Below, piece by piece: positions 11,524 to 18,857 of a DNA stretch of 43,474 bases; position 1 is the stretch's first letter, and each line of letters begins with the position of its first letter. The stretch is from Couchioplanes azureus (lineage in GTDB: Bacteria; Actinomycetota; Actinomycetes; Mycobacteriales; Micromonosporaceae), in contig NZ_BMQY01000001.1 in the NCBI RefSeq assembly GCF_014648355.1, positions 1,547,753-1,591,226 on the forward strand, given 5' to 3'. A model generated the notes under the pieces. The model was not told the origin of the DNA. It searched no databases and worked only from the letters and a program-made list of their open reading frames with translations. The position numbers and the translations under genes are program-made.

Positions 11524-11886
11524 GTGTCTCCTGCGCACAATAAATCCGAGTCGGTCGGCGCGGCGTTGGACGCGCTGGACGGCGGCGGCGAACCCGACCG
11601 TGCGGTGCTCCGTGACGCTGTGCGAGCGCTCCTGTCCGAGCTGGCCCGAACCGCCCCGGGCCGATCGGTGGAGGTCCGTATTCCACCTTTCGGTGCTATT
11701 CAGTGTGTCGCCGGCCCGCGGCACACCCGCGGCACACCGCCCAATGTGGTCGAGACCGATCCGCTGACCTGGCTACTCGTCGCAACGGGCCGTCTGGCCT
11801 GGGCCGATGCGGTGGATTCCGGACGGGTACGGGCCAGCGGAATACGCACCGATCTGGCGCCGTACCTCCCTGTGCACCCGAGCTGA
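11524..11886 (+). CDS. Sterol carrier family protein (SCP_3-like)
   Basis: A 120-residue cytosolic protein matching the actinobacterial sterol-carrier family. An N-terminal helix is followed by the beta segment RSVEVRIPPFGAIQCVAGPRHTRGTPPNVVETDPLTWLLVATGRLAWADAV, a highly conserved block in this family. The GTG start lies 6 nt after a TATTGT -10 box (11512-11517), indicating a leaderless transcript. It lies 78 bp before purF, a neighbourhood that is common in actinobacteria. The ligand is unknown. Confidence 0.82.
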   Translation: MSPAHNKSESVGAALDALDGGGEPDRAVLRDAVRALLSELARTAPGRSVEVRIPPFGAIQCVAGPRHTRGTPPNVVETDPLTWLLVATGRLAWADAVDSGRVRASGIRTDLAPYLPVHPS

Positions 11887-11964
11887 ACCCTCGTCACCTC
11901 GCGTACACTGGGCCGTCGGAACAGACCAGCATGTCCGAGCAGATCAGCATGAGGGAGCAAGCGC

Positions 11965-13578
11965 GTGCCCCGAGGCGACGGCCTGTTGACCGACGATCTC
12001 GACCCCCAGGACCGCGGACCCCAGGATGCCTGCGGCGTCTTCGGCGTCTGGGCCCCCGAGGAAGAGGTCGCGAAACTTACCTATTTCGGCCTCTTCGCAC
12101 TGCAGCACCGCGGCCAGGAGGCCGCCGGCATCGCCGTCAGTGACGGTTCGGGTGTCGTGGTCTACAAGGATCTCGGCCTGGTCTCCCAGGTCTTCGACGA
12201 GCCGACCCTGGCGAGCCTGCGCGGCCATCTCGCCATCGGTCACACGCGTTACTCCACCACCGGCGGTTCCAACTGGGAGAACGCCCAGCCCACGATCCGC
12301 GCCACGACGGCCGGCACGACGATCGCGCTCGCGCACAACGGCAACCTGGTCAACACCGCGGAGCTGGCCCGCGAGATCGCCGAGCGCGGGCTCGAGGCCG
12401 ACACCGCCGCCACCTCCGACACCGCCCTGGTGACGACGCTGCTGGCCAGCCGCCCCGACCTGTCGGTCGAGGCCGCGGCCATGGAGGTGCTGCCGCGGCT
12501 GCGGGGCGCGTTCAGCTTCGTCTTCATGGACGAGAGCACGCTGTACGCGGCGCGCGACCCCCAGGGCGTGCGCCCGCTGGTGCTCGGCCGGATGGAGCGG
12601 GGCTGGGCGGTGGCCAGCGAGACCGCCGCGCTCGACATCGTCGGCGCCAGCTTCGTGCGCGAGGTGGAGCCCGGCGAGATCCTCGCGATCGACGAGCACG
12701 GCCTGCGGTCGACCCGGTTCGCGGTGCCCGAGCCCAAGGGCTGCCTCTTCGAGTACGTGTACCTCGCCCGCCCGGACACCACGATCGCCGGCCGCAACAT
12801 CTACGCCGCCCGCGTCGAGGTCGGCCGCCGCCTGGCGAAGGAGCACCCGGTCGAGGCCGATCTGGTCATCGGCGTGCCGGAGTCCGGCATCCCGGCGGCC
12901 ATCGGATATGCGGAGGAGTCCGGCATTCCGTACAGCGCGGGCTTCATGAAGAACGCGTACGTGGGCCGCACCTTCATCCAGCCCTCGCAGACCATCCGCC
13001 AGCTCGGCATCCGGCTGAAGCTGAACCCGCTGCGCGAGGTCGTCCGGGGCAAGCGCATCGTGGTCATCGACGACTCGATCGTGCGCGGCAACACCCAGCG
13101 GGCCCAGATCCGCATGCTGCGCGAGGCCGGCGCCCTCGAGGTCCACGTCCGCATCTCCTCCCCGCCGGTCAAGTGGCCGTGCTTCTACGGCATCGACTTC
13201 GCCACCCGCGCCGAGCTGATCGCCAACGGCCTGGAGATCGACGGCATCCGCCGCTCGATCGGCGCCGACAGCCTGGGATACGTTTCGCTGGACGGTCTGG
13301 TTCAGTCGACCGAGCAGCCGAAGACACGACTCTGCATGGCCTGCTTCGATGGGCAGTATCCGATCGAGCTCCCGGCCGGCCACCTGATCGGCAAGCACCT
13401 GCTGGAAAGCGTCGGCAAGCGGGCCTCGATGCCTGACGCCTCGCCGGAGGCGGCCTCCGCGGCGGTGGCCGGACTCGAGCAGGAGTACGAGGATGAGCAG
13501 TACGCCGAGAGCGAGCGAGAGCCGGCGCCACCGCTGGTCGGCAGCCCGGGCGGGGTCGACGCCCTGCACCGCCCGTAA
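11965..13578 (+). CDS. purF: Amidophosphoribosyltransferase
   Basis: A 537-residue enzyme for the first committed purine step: glutamine plus PRPP gives phosphoribosylamine. An N-terminal propeptide of 22 residues precedes the nucleophile Cys23 (DACGVFGVW), as in the Bacillus-type enzyme. The Ntn glutaminase domain has GHTRYSTTG and LAHNGNLVN. The phosphoribosyltransferase domain has the PRPP loop VVIDDSIVRGNT. Cysteines in KGCLFEY, WPCFYG and RLCMACFDG match the [4Fe-4S] ligands of the oxygen-sensitive class. The C-terminus (after about 500) is a variable acidic tail. The GTG start has GAGGGAG upstream. Confidence 0.96.
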   Translation: MPRGDGLLTDDLDPQDRGPQDACGVFGVWAPEEEVAKLTYFGLFALQHRGQEAAGIAVSDGSGVVVYKDLGLVSQVFDEPTLASLRGHLAIGHTRYSTTGGSNWENAQPTIRATTAGTTIALAHNGNLVNTAELAREIAERGLEADTAATSDTALVTTLLASRPDLSVEAAAMEVLPRLRGAFSFVFMDESTLYAARDPQGVRPLVLGRMERGWAVASETAALDIVGASFVREVEPGEILAIDEHGLRSTRFAVPEPKGCLFEYVYLARPDTTIAGRNIYAARVEVGRRLAKEHPVEADLVIGVPESGIPAAIGYAEESGIPYSAGFMKNAYVGRTFIQPSQTIRQLGIRLKLNPLREVVRGKRIVVIDDSIVRGNTQRAQIRMLREAGALEVHVRISSPPVKWPCFYGIDFATRAELIANGLEIDGIRRSIGADSLGYVSLDGLVQSTEQPKTRLCMACFDGQYPIELPAGHLIGKHLLESVGKRASMPDASPEAASAAVAGLEQEYEDEQYAESEREPAPPLVGSPGGVDALHRP

Positions 13579-13668
13579 GCTTCCGAGCCCGAACGGAACC
13601 ATCGCACCACCGTCAGACGTCGAAACCAGCGGCCCAGCCGAGCAGCACCACCACCAAAGGGGAGAACC

Positions 13669-14820
13669 GTGACGCACGTGTCCGAGCGCAGCAGTGCCGG
13701 ATCGAACGGCGCCGAGGGCGGCGACCGTCAGCCGTGGTCGGCGGGGTCCGCCCGCAGCGCCCGCAAGCGCACGGTGACGTACGCGGACGCCGGCGTCTCG
13801 ATCCACGCCGGCGAGCGCGCGGTCGAGCTGCTCAAGTCGAAGGTCAAGAAGACCACCCGCCCCGAGGTGATGGGTGACCTGGGCGGCTTCGCCGGGCTGT
13901 TCAAGCTCGACACGCAGAAGTACAAGAGCCCGATCCTCGCCTCGTCGACCGACGGCGTCGGCACCAAGCTGGTCATCGCGCAGCAGCTCGACATCCACGA
14001 CACCATCGGCATCGACCTCGTCGCCATGGTGGTCGACGACCTGGTCGCCTGCGGCGCCGAGCCGCTCTTCCTGCTCGACTACATCGCCTGCGGCCAGGTC
14101 GTGCCGGACAAGGTCGCCGAGATCGGCGCCGGCATCGCCGACGGCTGCCGGTACGCCGGCTGCGCCCTGCTCGGCGGCGAGACGGCCGAGCACCCGGGCG
14201 TCCTGCGCCCCGACGAGTACGACGTCTCCGCGACCGGCGTCGGCGTCGTCGAGGAGAGCGAGATCCTCGGCGCCCACCGCGTCGAGATCGGCGACGCGGT
14301 CATCGCCATGCGCTCGTCGGGCCTGCACTCCAACGGCTACTCGCTGGTGCGCCACGTGCTGCTCGGCGCGGGCCGCATGCGCCTCGACACGGTCGTGGAG
14401 GACTTCGGCAAGCAGCGGACCCTCGGCGAGGAGCTGCTCACCCCCACCAAGATCTACGCCAAGGACTGCCTCGGCCTCATCGAGGAAACCGACGTCCGCG
14501 CGTTCTCCCACGTCACCGGCGGCGGCATCCCGGGCAACCTGGTCCGCATCCTGCCGGAGCACGTCGACGCGGTGGTGGACCGCTCCTCCTGGCGACCGCA
14601 GTCGATCTTCGACCTGATCCAGGCGAAGGGCCGCATCGAGGACGTCGAGATGGAGGCCACCTTCAACATGGGCGTGGGCATGTTCGCGATCGTCTCCTCC
14701 GACGACGCGGACCGGGCCATGGCCTACCTGACCGGCCGGGGCGTCGAGGCCTGGCAGGTCGGCGAGGTCATCGAGGGCACCGGCCAGGTGCAGATGATGG
14801 GCCAGTACACCCGGGGCTGA
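13669..14820 (+). CDS. purM: Phosphoribosylformylglycinamidine cyclo-ligase (AIR synthetase)
   Basis: A 383-residue ATP-dependent enzyme making AIR from FGAM. An unusual N-terminal stretch of about 35 Ser/Gly/Arg residues precedes the normal start VTYADAGVSIHAGERAVELLK. Core motifs are ASSTDGVGTKLVIAQ, IGIDLVAMVVDDLVACGAEPLFLLDY, LLGGETAEHPGV, SSGLHSNGYSLVRH and FSHVTGGGIPGNL. AAAGGGGAG lies about 6 nt before the GTG start. It lies 90 bp behind purF with no terminator between, so probably one transcript. A hairpin follows the stop. Confidence 0.96.
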   Translation: MTHVSERSSAGSNGAEGGDRQPWSAGSARSARKRTVTYADAGVSIHAGERAVELLKSKVKKTTRPEVMGDLGGFAGLFKLDTQKYKSPILASSTDGVGTKLVIAQQLDIHDTIGIDLVAMVVDDLVACGAEPLFLLDYIACGQVVPDKVAEIGAGIADGCRYAGCALLGGETAEHPGVLRPDEYDVSATGVGVVEESEILGAHRVEIGDAVIAMRSSGLHSNGYSLVRHVLLGAGRMRLDTVVEDFGKQRTLGEELLTPTKIYAKDCLGLIEETDVRAFSHVTGGGIPGNLVRILPEHVDAVVDRSSWRPQSIFDLIQAKGRIEDVEMEATFNMGVGMFAIVSSDDADRAMAYLTGRGVEAWQVGEVIEGTGQVQMMGQYTRG

Positions 14821-14831
14821 ACCGCCCGAAC

Positions 14832-14863
14832 GCGCCGGTGTCCCCGCAGCTGGGCACCGGCGC
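14832..14863 (+). terminator. Hairpin terminator after purM
   Basis: Perfect 9-bp stem GCGCCGGTG / CACCGGCGC with a 14-nt loop, 11 bp after the purM stop. No T-tract. It separates purM from the radical SAM gene. Confidence 0.6.
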
Positions 14864-15091
14864 AACCATGTGCCGTCAAGCCCGGAGCGCAGGCCCGCCG
14901 GGTGTGCCCGGGCCGGTGACAGAGAGGTCTCGAATCGGAGGTTTCTCGCGCTTCGTGTGCAATGATCCACGCGTGTCGATGTCGTGATGCCCGCGGCACC
15001 TTTGGTCGTGGATGGGAGGGGCGGTGCAGACTCGGGTGGACGTCGGCACCTAGCCTGGCCTGAGTCGACGACGGCGTGGACGGAGGTGGCC

Positions 15092-16216
15092 GTGGGAGTT
15101 CCCTGGAGTGGCATGCGCGGGATCGCCACGGTTCCCACCTACGTGGTCATGCAGCCCACCACGCTCTGCAATCTCGACTGTTCCTACTGCTACCTGCCGT
15201 TGCGGCGGGCGGACCGGAAGATGCCCGTCGAGGTCGCCCGCGCCGTTGCTGCGGGTGTGGACGAGTGGGCCCGTACCGGAAGATTCTCGGTGGTGTGGCA
15301 CGGCGGTGAGCCGCTCGCCGCGGGCCGGAACCACCTGGCCGAGCTGATGCGGCCGTTCGCCGCGGGCGTCGAGCACCACATCCAGACCAACGCCACCCTG
15401 ATCGACGACGCGTGGTGCGAGTTCTTCGCCGAGCACGGGATGCGGGTCAGCGTGAGCGTCGACGGACCCGAGATGCGTAACCGCGACCGCGTCACTCTCG
15501 GTGGCAAGCCGGCCTACGACCGGATCGTCCGTGGCGTCGATGCGCTGAAGCGGCACGGCATCCCGTTCTCCGCTCTCTGCGTGGTCGGCCGCCCCGCGCC
15601 CGGGCTGGCGACCGAGCTGTACGAGTACTTCCTCGAGCTCGGCTGCGACGTCCTCGGCATCAACGTCGAAGAGCTCGAAGGCGTCAACGTCCGCACCAAC
15701 CGGCACCCCGAGCGGGACGTCACCGCCTTCTGGGCCGAGCTCGTCGCCGCCTGGCGCCGCGACCCCCGCATCCACCTCCGCGAGATCGAATGGTCGCTAC
15801 GCTACGCGGCGGCGGTACTCGACGGCACCGCCGACGACGTGCTGCCCCGGCGCCTCGACCCCATCCCGACCGTCGCCCACGACGGCAGCGTGGTGCTGCT
15901 CTCACCCGAGCTGGCCGGCTTCTCGGACCCCCGCTACGGCGACTTCAGCAGCGGCAACGTGCTGACCACCCCACTACCCGAGATCCTCGCCGCCGCCACC
16001 GCGACGCCGTGGATCCGCGAGTTCCTCGACGGGGTCGAAGCCTGCCGCGCGCAGTGCCCCTACTTCGGCTTCTGCGGCGGTGCGCACGCGGCCAACCGCT
16101 ACTTCGAGCAGGGCCGGTTCGACGTGACGACGACGGACCACTGCCGGAACAGCAAGATTCGCCTACTGGAGGGAGTGCTGGACCATGCCCGAGATCACGA
16201 GCCCACGGCCGTCTGA
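15092..16216 (+). CDS. Radical SAM/SPASM-like peptide maturase (probable cyclophane-forming RiPP enzyme)
   Basis: A 374-residue radical SAM protein. The [4Fe-4S]-SAM motif CxxxCxxC is C26, C30, C33 (CNLDCSYCY), followed by GGEP at 71-74. The C-terminus has a shortened SPASM-like cluster region with Cys318, 322, 328 and 351 (CRAQCPYFGFCGGAHAANRYF, then TTDHC) and the phrase DGSVVLLSPEL. This combination is typical of the XyeB/GrrM/FxsB-type enzymes that link an aromatic ring to a beta carbon two residues away. I recall an actinobacterial AmcB-type subgroup of this kind, but cannot confirm membership. GTG 15092 has GGAGG 5 nt upstream; ATG 15113 with GGAG is an alternative. The 3' end overlaps the precursor gene by 32 bp. 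No exporter or peptidase is adjacent. Confidence 0.9.
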   Translation: MGVPWSGMRGIATVPTYVVMQPTTLCNLDCSYCYLPLRRADRKMPVEVARAVAAGVDEWARTGRFSVVWHGGEPLAAGRNHLAELMRPFAAGVEHHIQTNATLIDDAWCEFFAEHGMRVSVSVDGPEMRNRDRVTLGGKPAYDRIVRGVDALKRHGIPFSALCVVGRPAPGLATELYEYFLELGCDVLGINVEELEGVNVRTNRHPERDVTAFWAELVAAWRRDPRIHLREIEWSLRYAAAVLDGTADDVLPRRLDPIPTVAHDGSVVLLSPELAGFSDPRYGDFSSGNVLTTPLPEILAAATATPWIREFLDGVEACRAQCPYFGFCGGAHAANRYFEQGRFDVTTTDHCRNSKIRLLEGVLDHARDHEPTAV

Positions 16217-16400
16217 CCGCGCGGAGACGGATCCCGTGACGGCCCGGGTGCGTGACACCCGCACGGGCCTGGCCGCCCTGATCGAGGAGGCCCAGGAGGC
16301 GCGGCTGCAGCGCGCGGAGTCGGACGGGTCGGCGGTGTGCGCCTGGAACCACTTCGAGAACATCCCGACCTTTTACAACTGGAACAACAGGCCGAGGTAG
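16185..16400 (+). CDS. RiPP precursor peptide, predicted multiple three-residue cyclophanes
   Basis: A 71-residue peptide starting inside the maturase gene, with GGAGGGAG 9 nt before the ATG. Residues 1-48 are a charged helical leader (GLAALIEEAQEARLQRA). The C-terminal core reads in triplets from residue 54: WNH-FEN-IPT-FYN-WNN-RPR. Four triplets begin with an aromatic residue, and three of these end in Asn and one in His. Aromatic-X-Asn/His triplets are the known substrates of cyclophane-forming radical SAM enzymes (ring carbon of residue 1 to beta carbon of residue 3). Cys52 lies two residues before the first ring. The predicted product has up to four rings in two adjacent pairs separated by IPT. 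The cleavage site is not evident. Overlap with the maturase implies translational coupling. Confidence 0.88.
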   Translation: MPEITSPRPSDRAETDPVTARVRDTRTGLAALIEEAQEARLQRAESDGSAVCAWNHFENIPTFYNWNNRPR

Positions 16401-16868
16401 GGCGGTCTTTTTTATACGAGTACGGGCACAGAGGAGTTCTGTGGCGCACCGCCCCGGTGGTGCCGTTCCCGGCGTGGTGACGCCGCCGCCGGGTGAGGGG
16501 GTGGGTTCGCGCCGGCACGGCGGGACGGTGGGCCTGTTGCCGTGGTCCCGCGGGATTGGTCGGGCCGTCGGCGTGGTGGGTTGGTCGTCCTGCTGCCGCG
16601 GCGCGCGGGGGCCGGCGGCCATCGCGGGACGGCTGGTCTTGCCCGCGTGCGGAGGCATCGGCGTAGACCGATTCCGCACATGGGCTGGGCAGGCGGGCCG
16701 CAGTGCGAGCTGTTGCCCGGCGCGAGTGGGGCGTCGCCGGGCGTGGCGAAGCCGTAGCCGGGCCCTGTGAGCGGCCGCCGGGCGTAGGGAGTCGTTGCGG
16801 GAGCCCTGAGCCGTTGCCGGCATCGTGGGGGCGCGCTGGACTCTAGTGAGCCGTTGGCGAGCGTCGTG

Positions 16869-16954
16869 GCCGTCACCGGGCCGCGCCTGGGCCGTCACCG
16901 GTCCGCGCCTGGGCCGTCACCGGTCCGCGCCTGGGCCGTCACCGGTCCGCGTGG
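16869..16954. repeat. 22-bp tandem repeat, 3.9 copies
   Basis: Units start at 16869, 16891, 16913 and 16935, each beginning GCCGTCACCGG and ending CCGCGCCTGG. The second and third copies are identical, the first differs by one base, and the fourth diverges at its end. Confidence 0.9.
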
Positions 16955-17114
16955 CCTCACCGGTTCGTGCCGGGTCCGTGTGGCCGTTGCCGGGGTTTGG
17001 CCGGTGGTGGGCGTGGGGGAGCCGGTGGTGGGCGTGGTGGACCGCTGCCGGGGCCCGGGTGCACGGGGGTGTGCGGTGGGCGGGGTGGCGGCGGTGAGGA
17101 GGCTATCTGGCGGG

Positions 17115-17151
17115 CATGATGCCCGTGCGGTCAGACCGCGCGGGCATCATG
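17115..17151. repeat. Near-perfect 18-bp inverted repeat
   Basis: Left arm CATGATGCCCGTGCGGTC (17115-17132), one central base, right arm GACCGCGCGGGCATCATG (17134-17151), with a single G-T wobble. Either a long hairpin (terminator) or a large symmetric protein-binding site. Confidence 0.75.
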
Positions 17152-17178
17152 GACTGCCGGAACGACCGCGACACACGG

Positions 17179-17202
17179 GAGCACGCGGGAAGCCGCGTGC
17201 TC
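17179..17202 (-). terminator. Terminator of the DUF3073 gene
   Basis: Perfect 10-bp stem GAGCACGCGG / CCGCGTGCTC closing a tetraloop (CTTC on the minus strand), 13 bp beyond the DUF3073 stop. Confidence 0.75.
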
Positions 17203-17215
17203 TGTGCAATACGGG

Positions 17216-17431
17216 TCAGCGCCTCGAAGGCGACCAGCGGTCGTGCTCGTCGTCCGCGTCGTCATCGTCATCGTCGTCGACGAAGTCGTTGTCGTCGTCG
17301 TCGAAGTGATGGTCGGACTTACCAGCACTCGCCAGTTCGCGCTGCAAGGCGGTGAGGTCGGTGTTCGGGGAGTGGTACTTCAACTCCCGGGCCACCTTTG
17401 TCTGCTTGGCCTTAGCACGGCCGCGCCCCAT
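17216..17431 (-). CDS. DUF3073 family protein
   Basis: A 71-residue actinobacterial protein recognised by its N-terminus MGRGRAKAKQTKVARELKYH, which is diagnostic for DUF3073. It is followed by SPNTDLTALQRELASAGK and a strongly acidic C-terminal tail with two Asp runs (FDDDDNDFVDDDDDDD), then a short Arg end. The basic head and acidic tail suggest nucleic-acid or ribosome contacts, but its function is unknown. The start ATG at 17431 has GAGGGGG about 7 nt upstream; longer in-frame starts would add an unconserved leader. Placement between purM and vdh agrees with the Streptomyces order. Confidence 0.9.
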   Translation of the reverse strand: MGRGRAKAKQTKVARELKYHSPNTDLTALQRELASAGKSDHHFDDDDNDFVDDDDDDDADDEHDRWSPSRR

Positions 17432-17455
17432 GGCTCGACCCCCTCGCACAGAATT

Positions 17456-17480
17456 CGGGGCAGCCCGAAGGCGGGCCCCG
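17456..17480 (-). terminator. Possible terminator or attenuator between vdh and DUF3073
   Basis: CGGGGCAGCCC GAAG GCGGGCCCCG can fold into a GC-rich hairpin with one bulge. It lies 131 bp after the vdh stop and 25 bp upstream of the DUF3073 start. Just beyond it is a TGACGTCA palindrome (17482-17489). Confidence 0.35.
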
Positions 17481-17610
17481 ATGACGTCAGGCATCTCTCG
17501 TGGGTCTTACGGTACATGGACGATGCCGCCTTCGGCACCTCGGGTTACGTGTACCACCGTCGCGCGTCGCGGCCTGTCGTGGACGCGGCGCGCGACGGCG
17601 TACAAATCTC

Positions 17611-18693
17611 TCAACCCAGGTAGATGCTGCGGAGCCGTCCGACTTCGGCCATCCGGCGCTCGGCGAGGCGGTCCGCGGCCACCGCCGGCGGCACGCCCTC
17701 GTCGTCCGCGAGGCGCAGGATCTGTCCGGTGGTGTCGAAGATCTTGGTGGCCCGGAGCTTCGCGCGCTCGAAGTTGAAGCCCTCGATCTCGTCGGCCACC
17801 TGGATCACGCCGCCGGCGTTGACCACGTAGTCCGGCGTGTAGAGGATGCCCCGCTCTTCGAGCATCTTCTCGATGCCGGGGTGGGCGAGCTGGTTGTTCG
17901 CGCCGCCGGTCACGATCTTGGCCCGCAGCACCGGGACCGTCTCGTCGTTGAGGGCGCCGCCCAGCGCGCAGGGCGCGTACACGTCGATGTCGCTGGTGAT
18001 CAGCGCCTGGGTGTCCGGGACGAGATCGATCTGGGGGTAGGTGGCCCGAGCCCATTCGAGCGCGGCCGGGTTGACGTCGGTGGCGACCACGGTGGCGCCG
18101 TCCTCGATCAGGTGACCCGCCAGGTACTTGCCGACCTTGCCGAGGCCGGCGATGCCCACCCGGCGCCCGGCCAGGGTCGGGCGGCCCCAGGTGTGCTCGG
18201 CGGCGGCGCGCATGCCCTGGAAGACGCCCCAGGCGGTGAGGACCGACGAGTCGCCGGCGCCGCCGTACTCGACGCTGCGGCCGGTGACGTAGCGGGTCTC
18301 GCGGGCGATGACATCCATGTCCGGCACGTACGTGCCGACGTCACAGGCGGTGTAGTAACGGCCCTTCAGCGTCTCGACGAAGCGGCCGTACGCGCGCAGC
18401 AGCGCCTCCGACTTGTCCAGCGCCGGGTCGCCCCAGATGACCGCCTTGCCGCCGCCGAGGTCGAGGCCGGCCAGGGCGTTCTTGTACGCCATGCCGCGCG
18501 AGAGGTTCAGCACGTCGGTGACGGCCGCCTCCTCGCTCTCGTACGGGTAGAACCGGGTGCCGCCCAGCGCGGGCCCCAGGGCCGTGGAGTAGATACCGAT
18601 GATCGCCTTCAGGCCGGTGTGCCGGTCCTGACAGAAGACGACCTGCTCGTGCCCGACGGCATCGATGCCGTCGTTGCTGACGAACACGCCCAT
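17611..18693 (-). CDS. vdh: Valine/leucine dehydrogenase (Glu/Leu/Phe/Val dehydrogenase family)
   Basis: A 360-residue NAD-dependent enzyme that oxidatively deaminates branched-chain amino acids to 2-oxo acids. The N-terminal substrate domain has the Gly-rich [10 protein letters not shown] and [20 protein letters not shown], with the substrate lysine K71 and catalytic lysine K83. The C-terminal Rossmann domain has [16 protein letters not shown] as dinucleotide site. Length equals that of Streptomyces Vdh. AGGAG lies upstream of the ATG. Neighbours (purM, DUF3073, bldC) match the S. coelicolor vdh region, which favours valine dehydrogenase over leucine dehydrogenase, though sequence alone does not decide substrate preference. 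Confidence 0.92.
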   Translation of the reverse strand: MGVFVSNDGIDAVGHEQVVFCQDRHTGLKAIIGIYSTALGPALGGTRFYPYESEEAAVTDVLNLSRGMAYKNALAGLDLGGGKAVIWGDPALDKSEALLRAYGRFVETLKGRYYTACDVGTYVPDMDVIARETRYVTGRSVEYGGAGDSSVLTAWGVFQGMRAAAEHTWGRPTLAGRRVGIAGLGKVGKYLAGHLIEDGATVVATDVNPAALEWARATYPQIDLVPDTQALITSDIDVYAPCALGGALNDETVPVLRAKIVTGGANNQLAHPGIEKMLEERGILYTPDYVVNAGGVIQVADEIEGFNFERAKLRATKIFDTTGQILRLADDEGVPPAVAADRLAERRMAEVGRLRSIYLG

Positions 18694-18857
18694 GACTGCT
18701 CTCTCCTGAGTGTGTTGAGGTGTGCGCCCTCGTGGGACGCGCTGCCTGGTCCGGCGGGGTGTTGCCGGACATTCGCGAGCCTAGCCGTGCATGCTGCCAC
18801 CCGATTTGGCTGCGCGCGAGAAGTCAATCGGCGGCGATTTCGTGAAAGGATCGCGCC

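Larger units (their letters stand above)
16401..17215. other. Gene-free, repeat-rich region after the RiPP locus
   Basis: 815 bp with no convincing gene. It starts with a T-run (TCTTTTTT, 16406-16413) without a strong hairpin. Degenerate G/C/T-rich repeats of about 21-22 bp occupy about 16780-17040, including the exact tandem block at 16869-16954 and two copies of CCGGTGGTGGGCGTGG (17001-17016, 17022-17037). It ends with two inverted repeats (17115-17151, 17179-17202). Open frames here have proteins of Arg, Trp, Gly and Pro only, as expected from translated repeats. Confidence 0.7.

Noticed and set aside
11944..15138. A 1064-codon open frame on the minus strand opposite purF and purM, with similar long antisense frames opposite purB, purL and crt genes
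   Set aside because: Long antisense frames are expected in GC-rich codon-biased genes. Their translations are rich in Arg, Ala, Gly, Asp and His with no domains, while the opposite strand holds clear enzymes.
16404..16413. Intrinsic terminator directly after the RiPP precursor
   Set aside because: There is a T-run but no stable stem before it, so only the T-run is reported.
16441..16770. Open frame starting GTG with GAGGAG upstream, just after the RiPP precursor
   Set aside because: The ribosome site is attractive, but the 109-residue product is Gly/Arg/Pro/Trp-rich with no domain and runs into the repeat region. Likely chance; a decayed gene cannot be excluded.
16869..16954. CRISPR-like array
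   Set aside because: The units are directly adjacent with no spacers.
16825..17309. Open frames through the 22-bp repeats giving repeated WAVTGPRLGRHRSAPGPS-like peptides
   Set aside because: The repeat is read in more than one frame and 22 bp is not a multiple of three, so a protein repeat is not being maintained.
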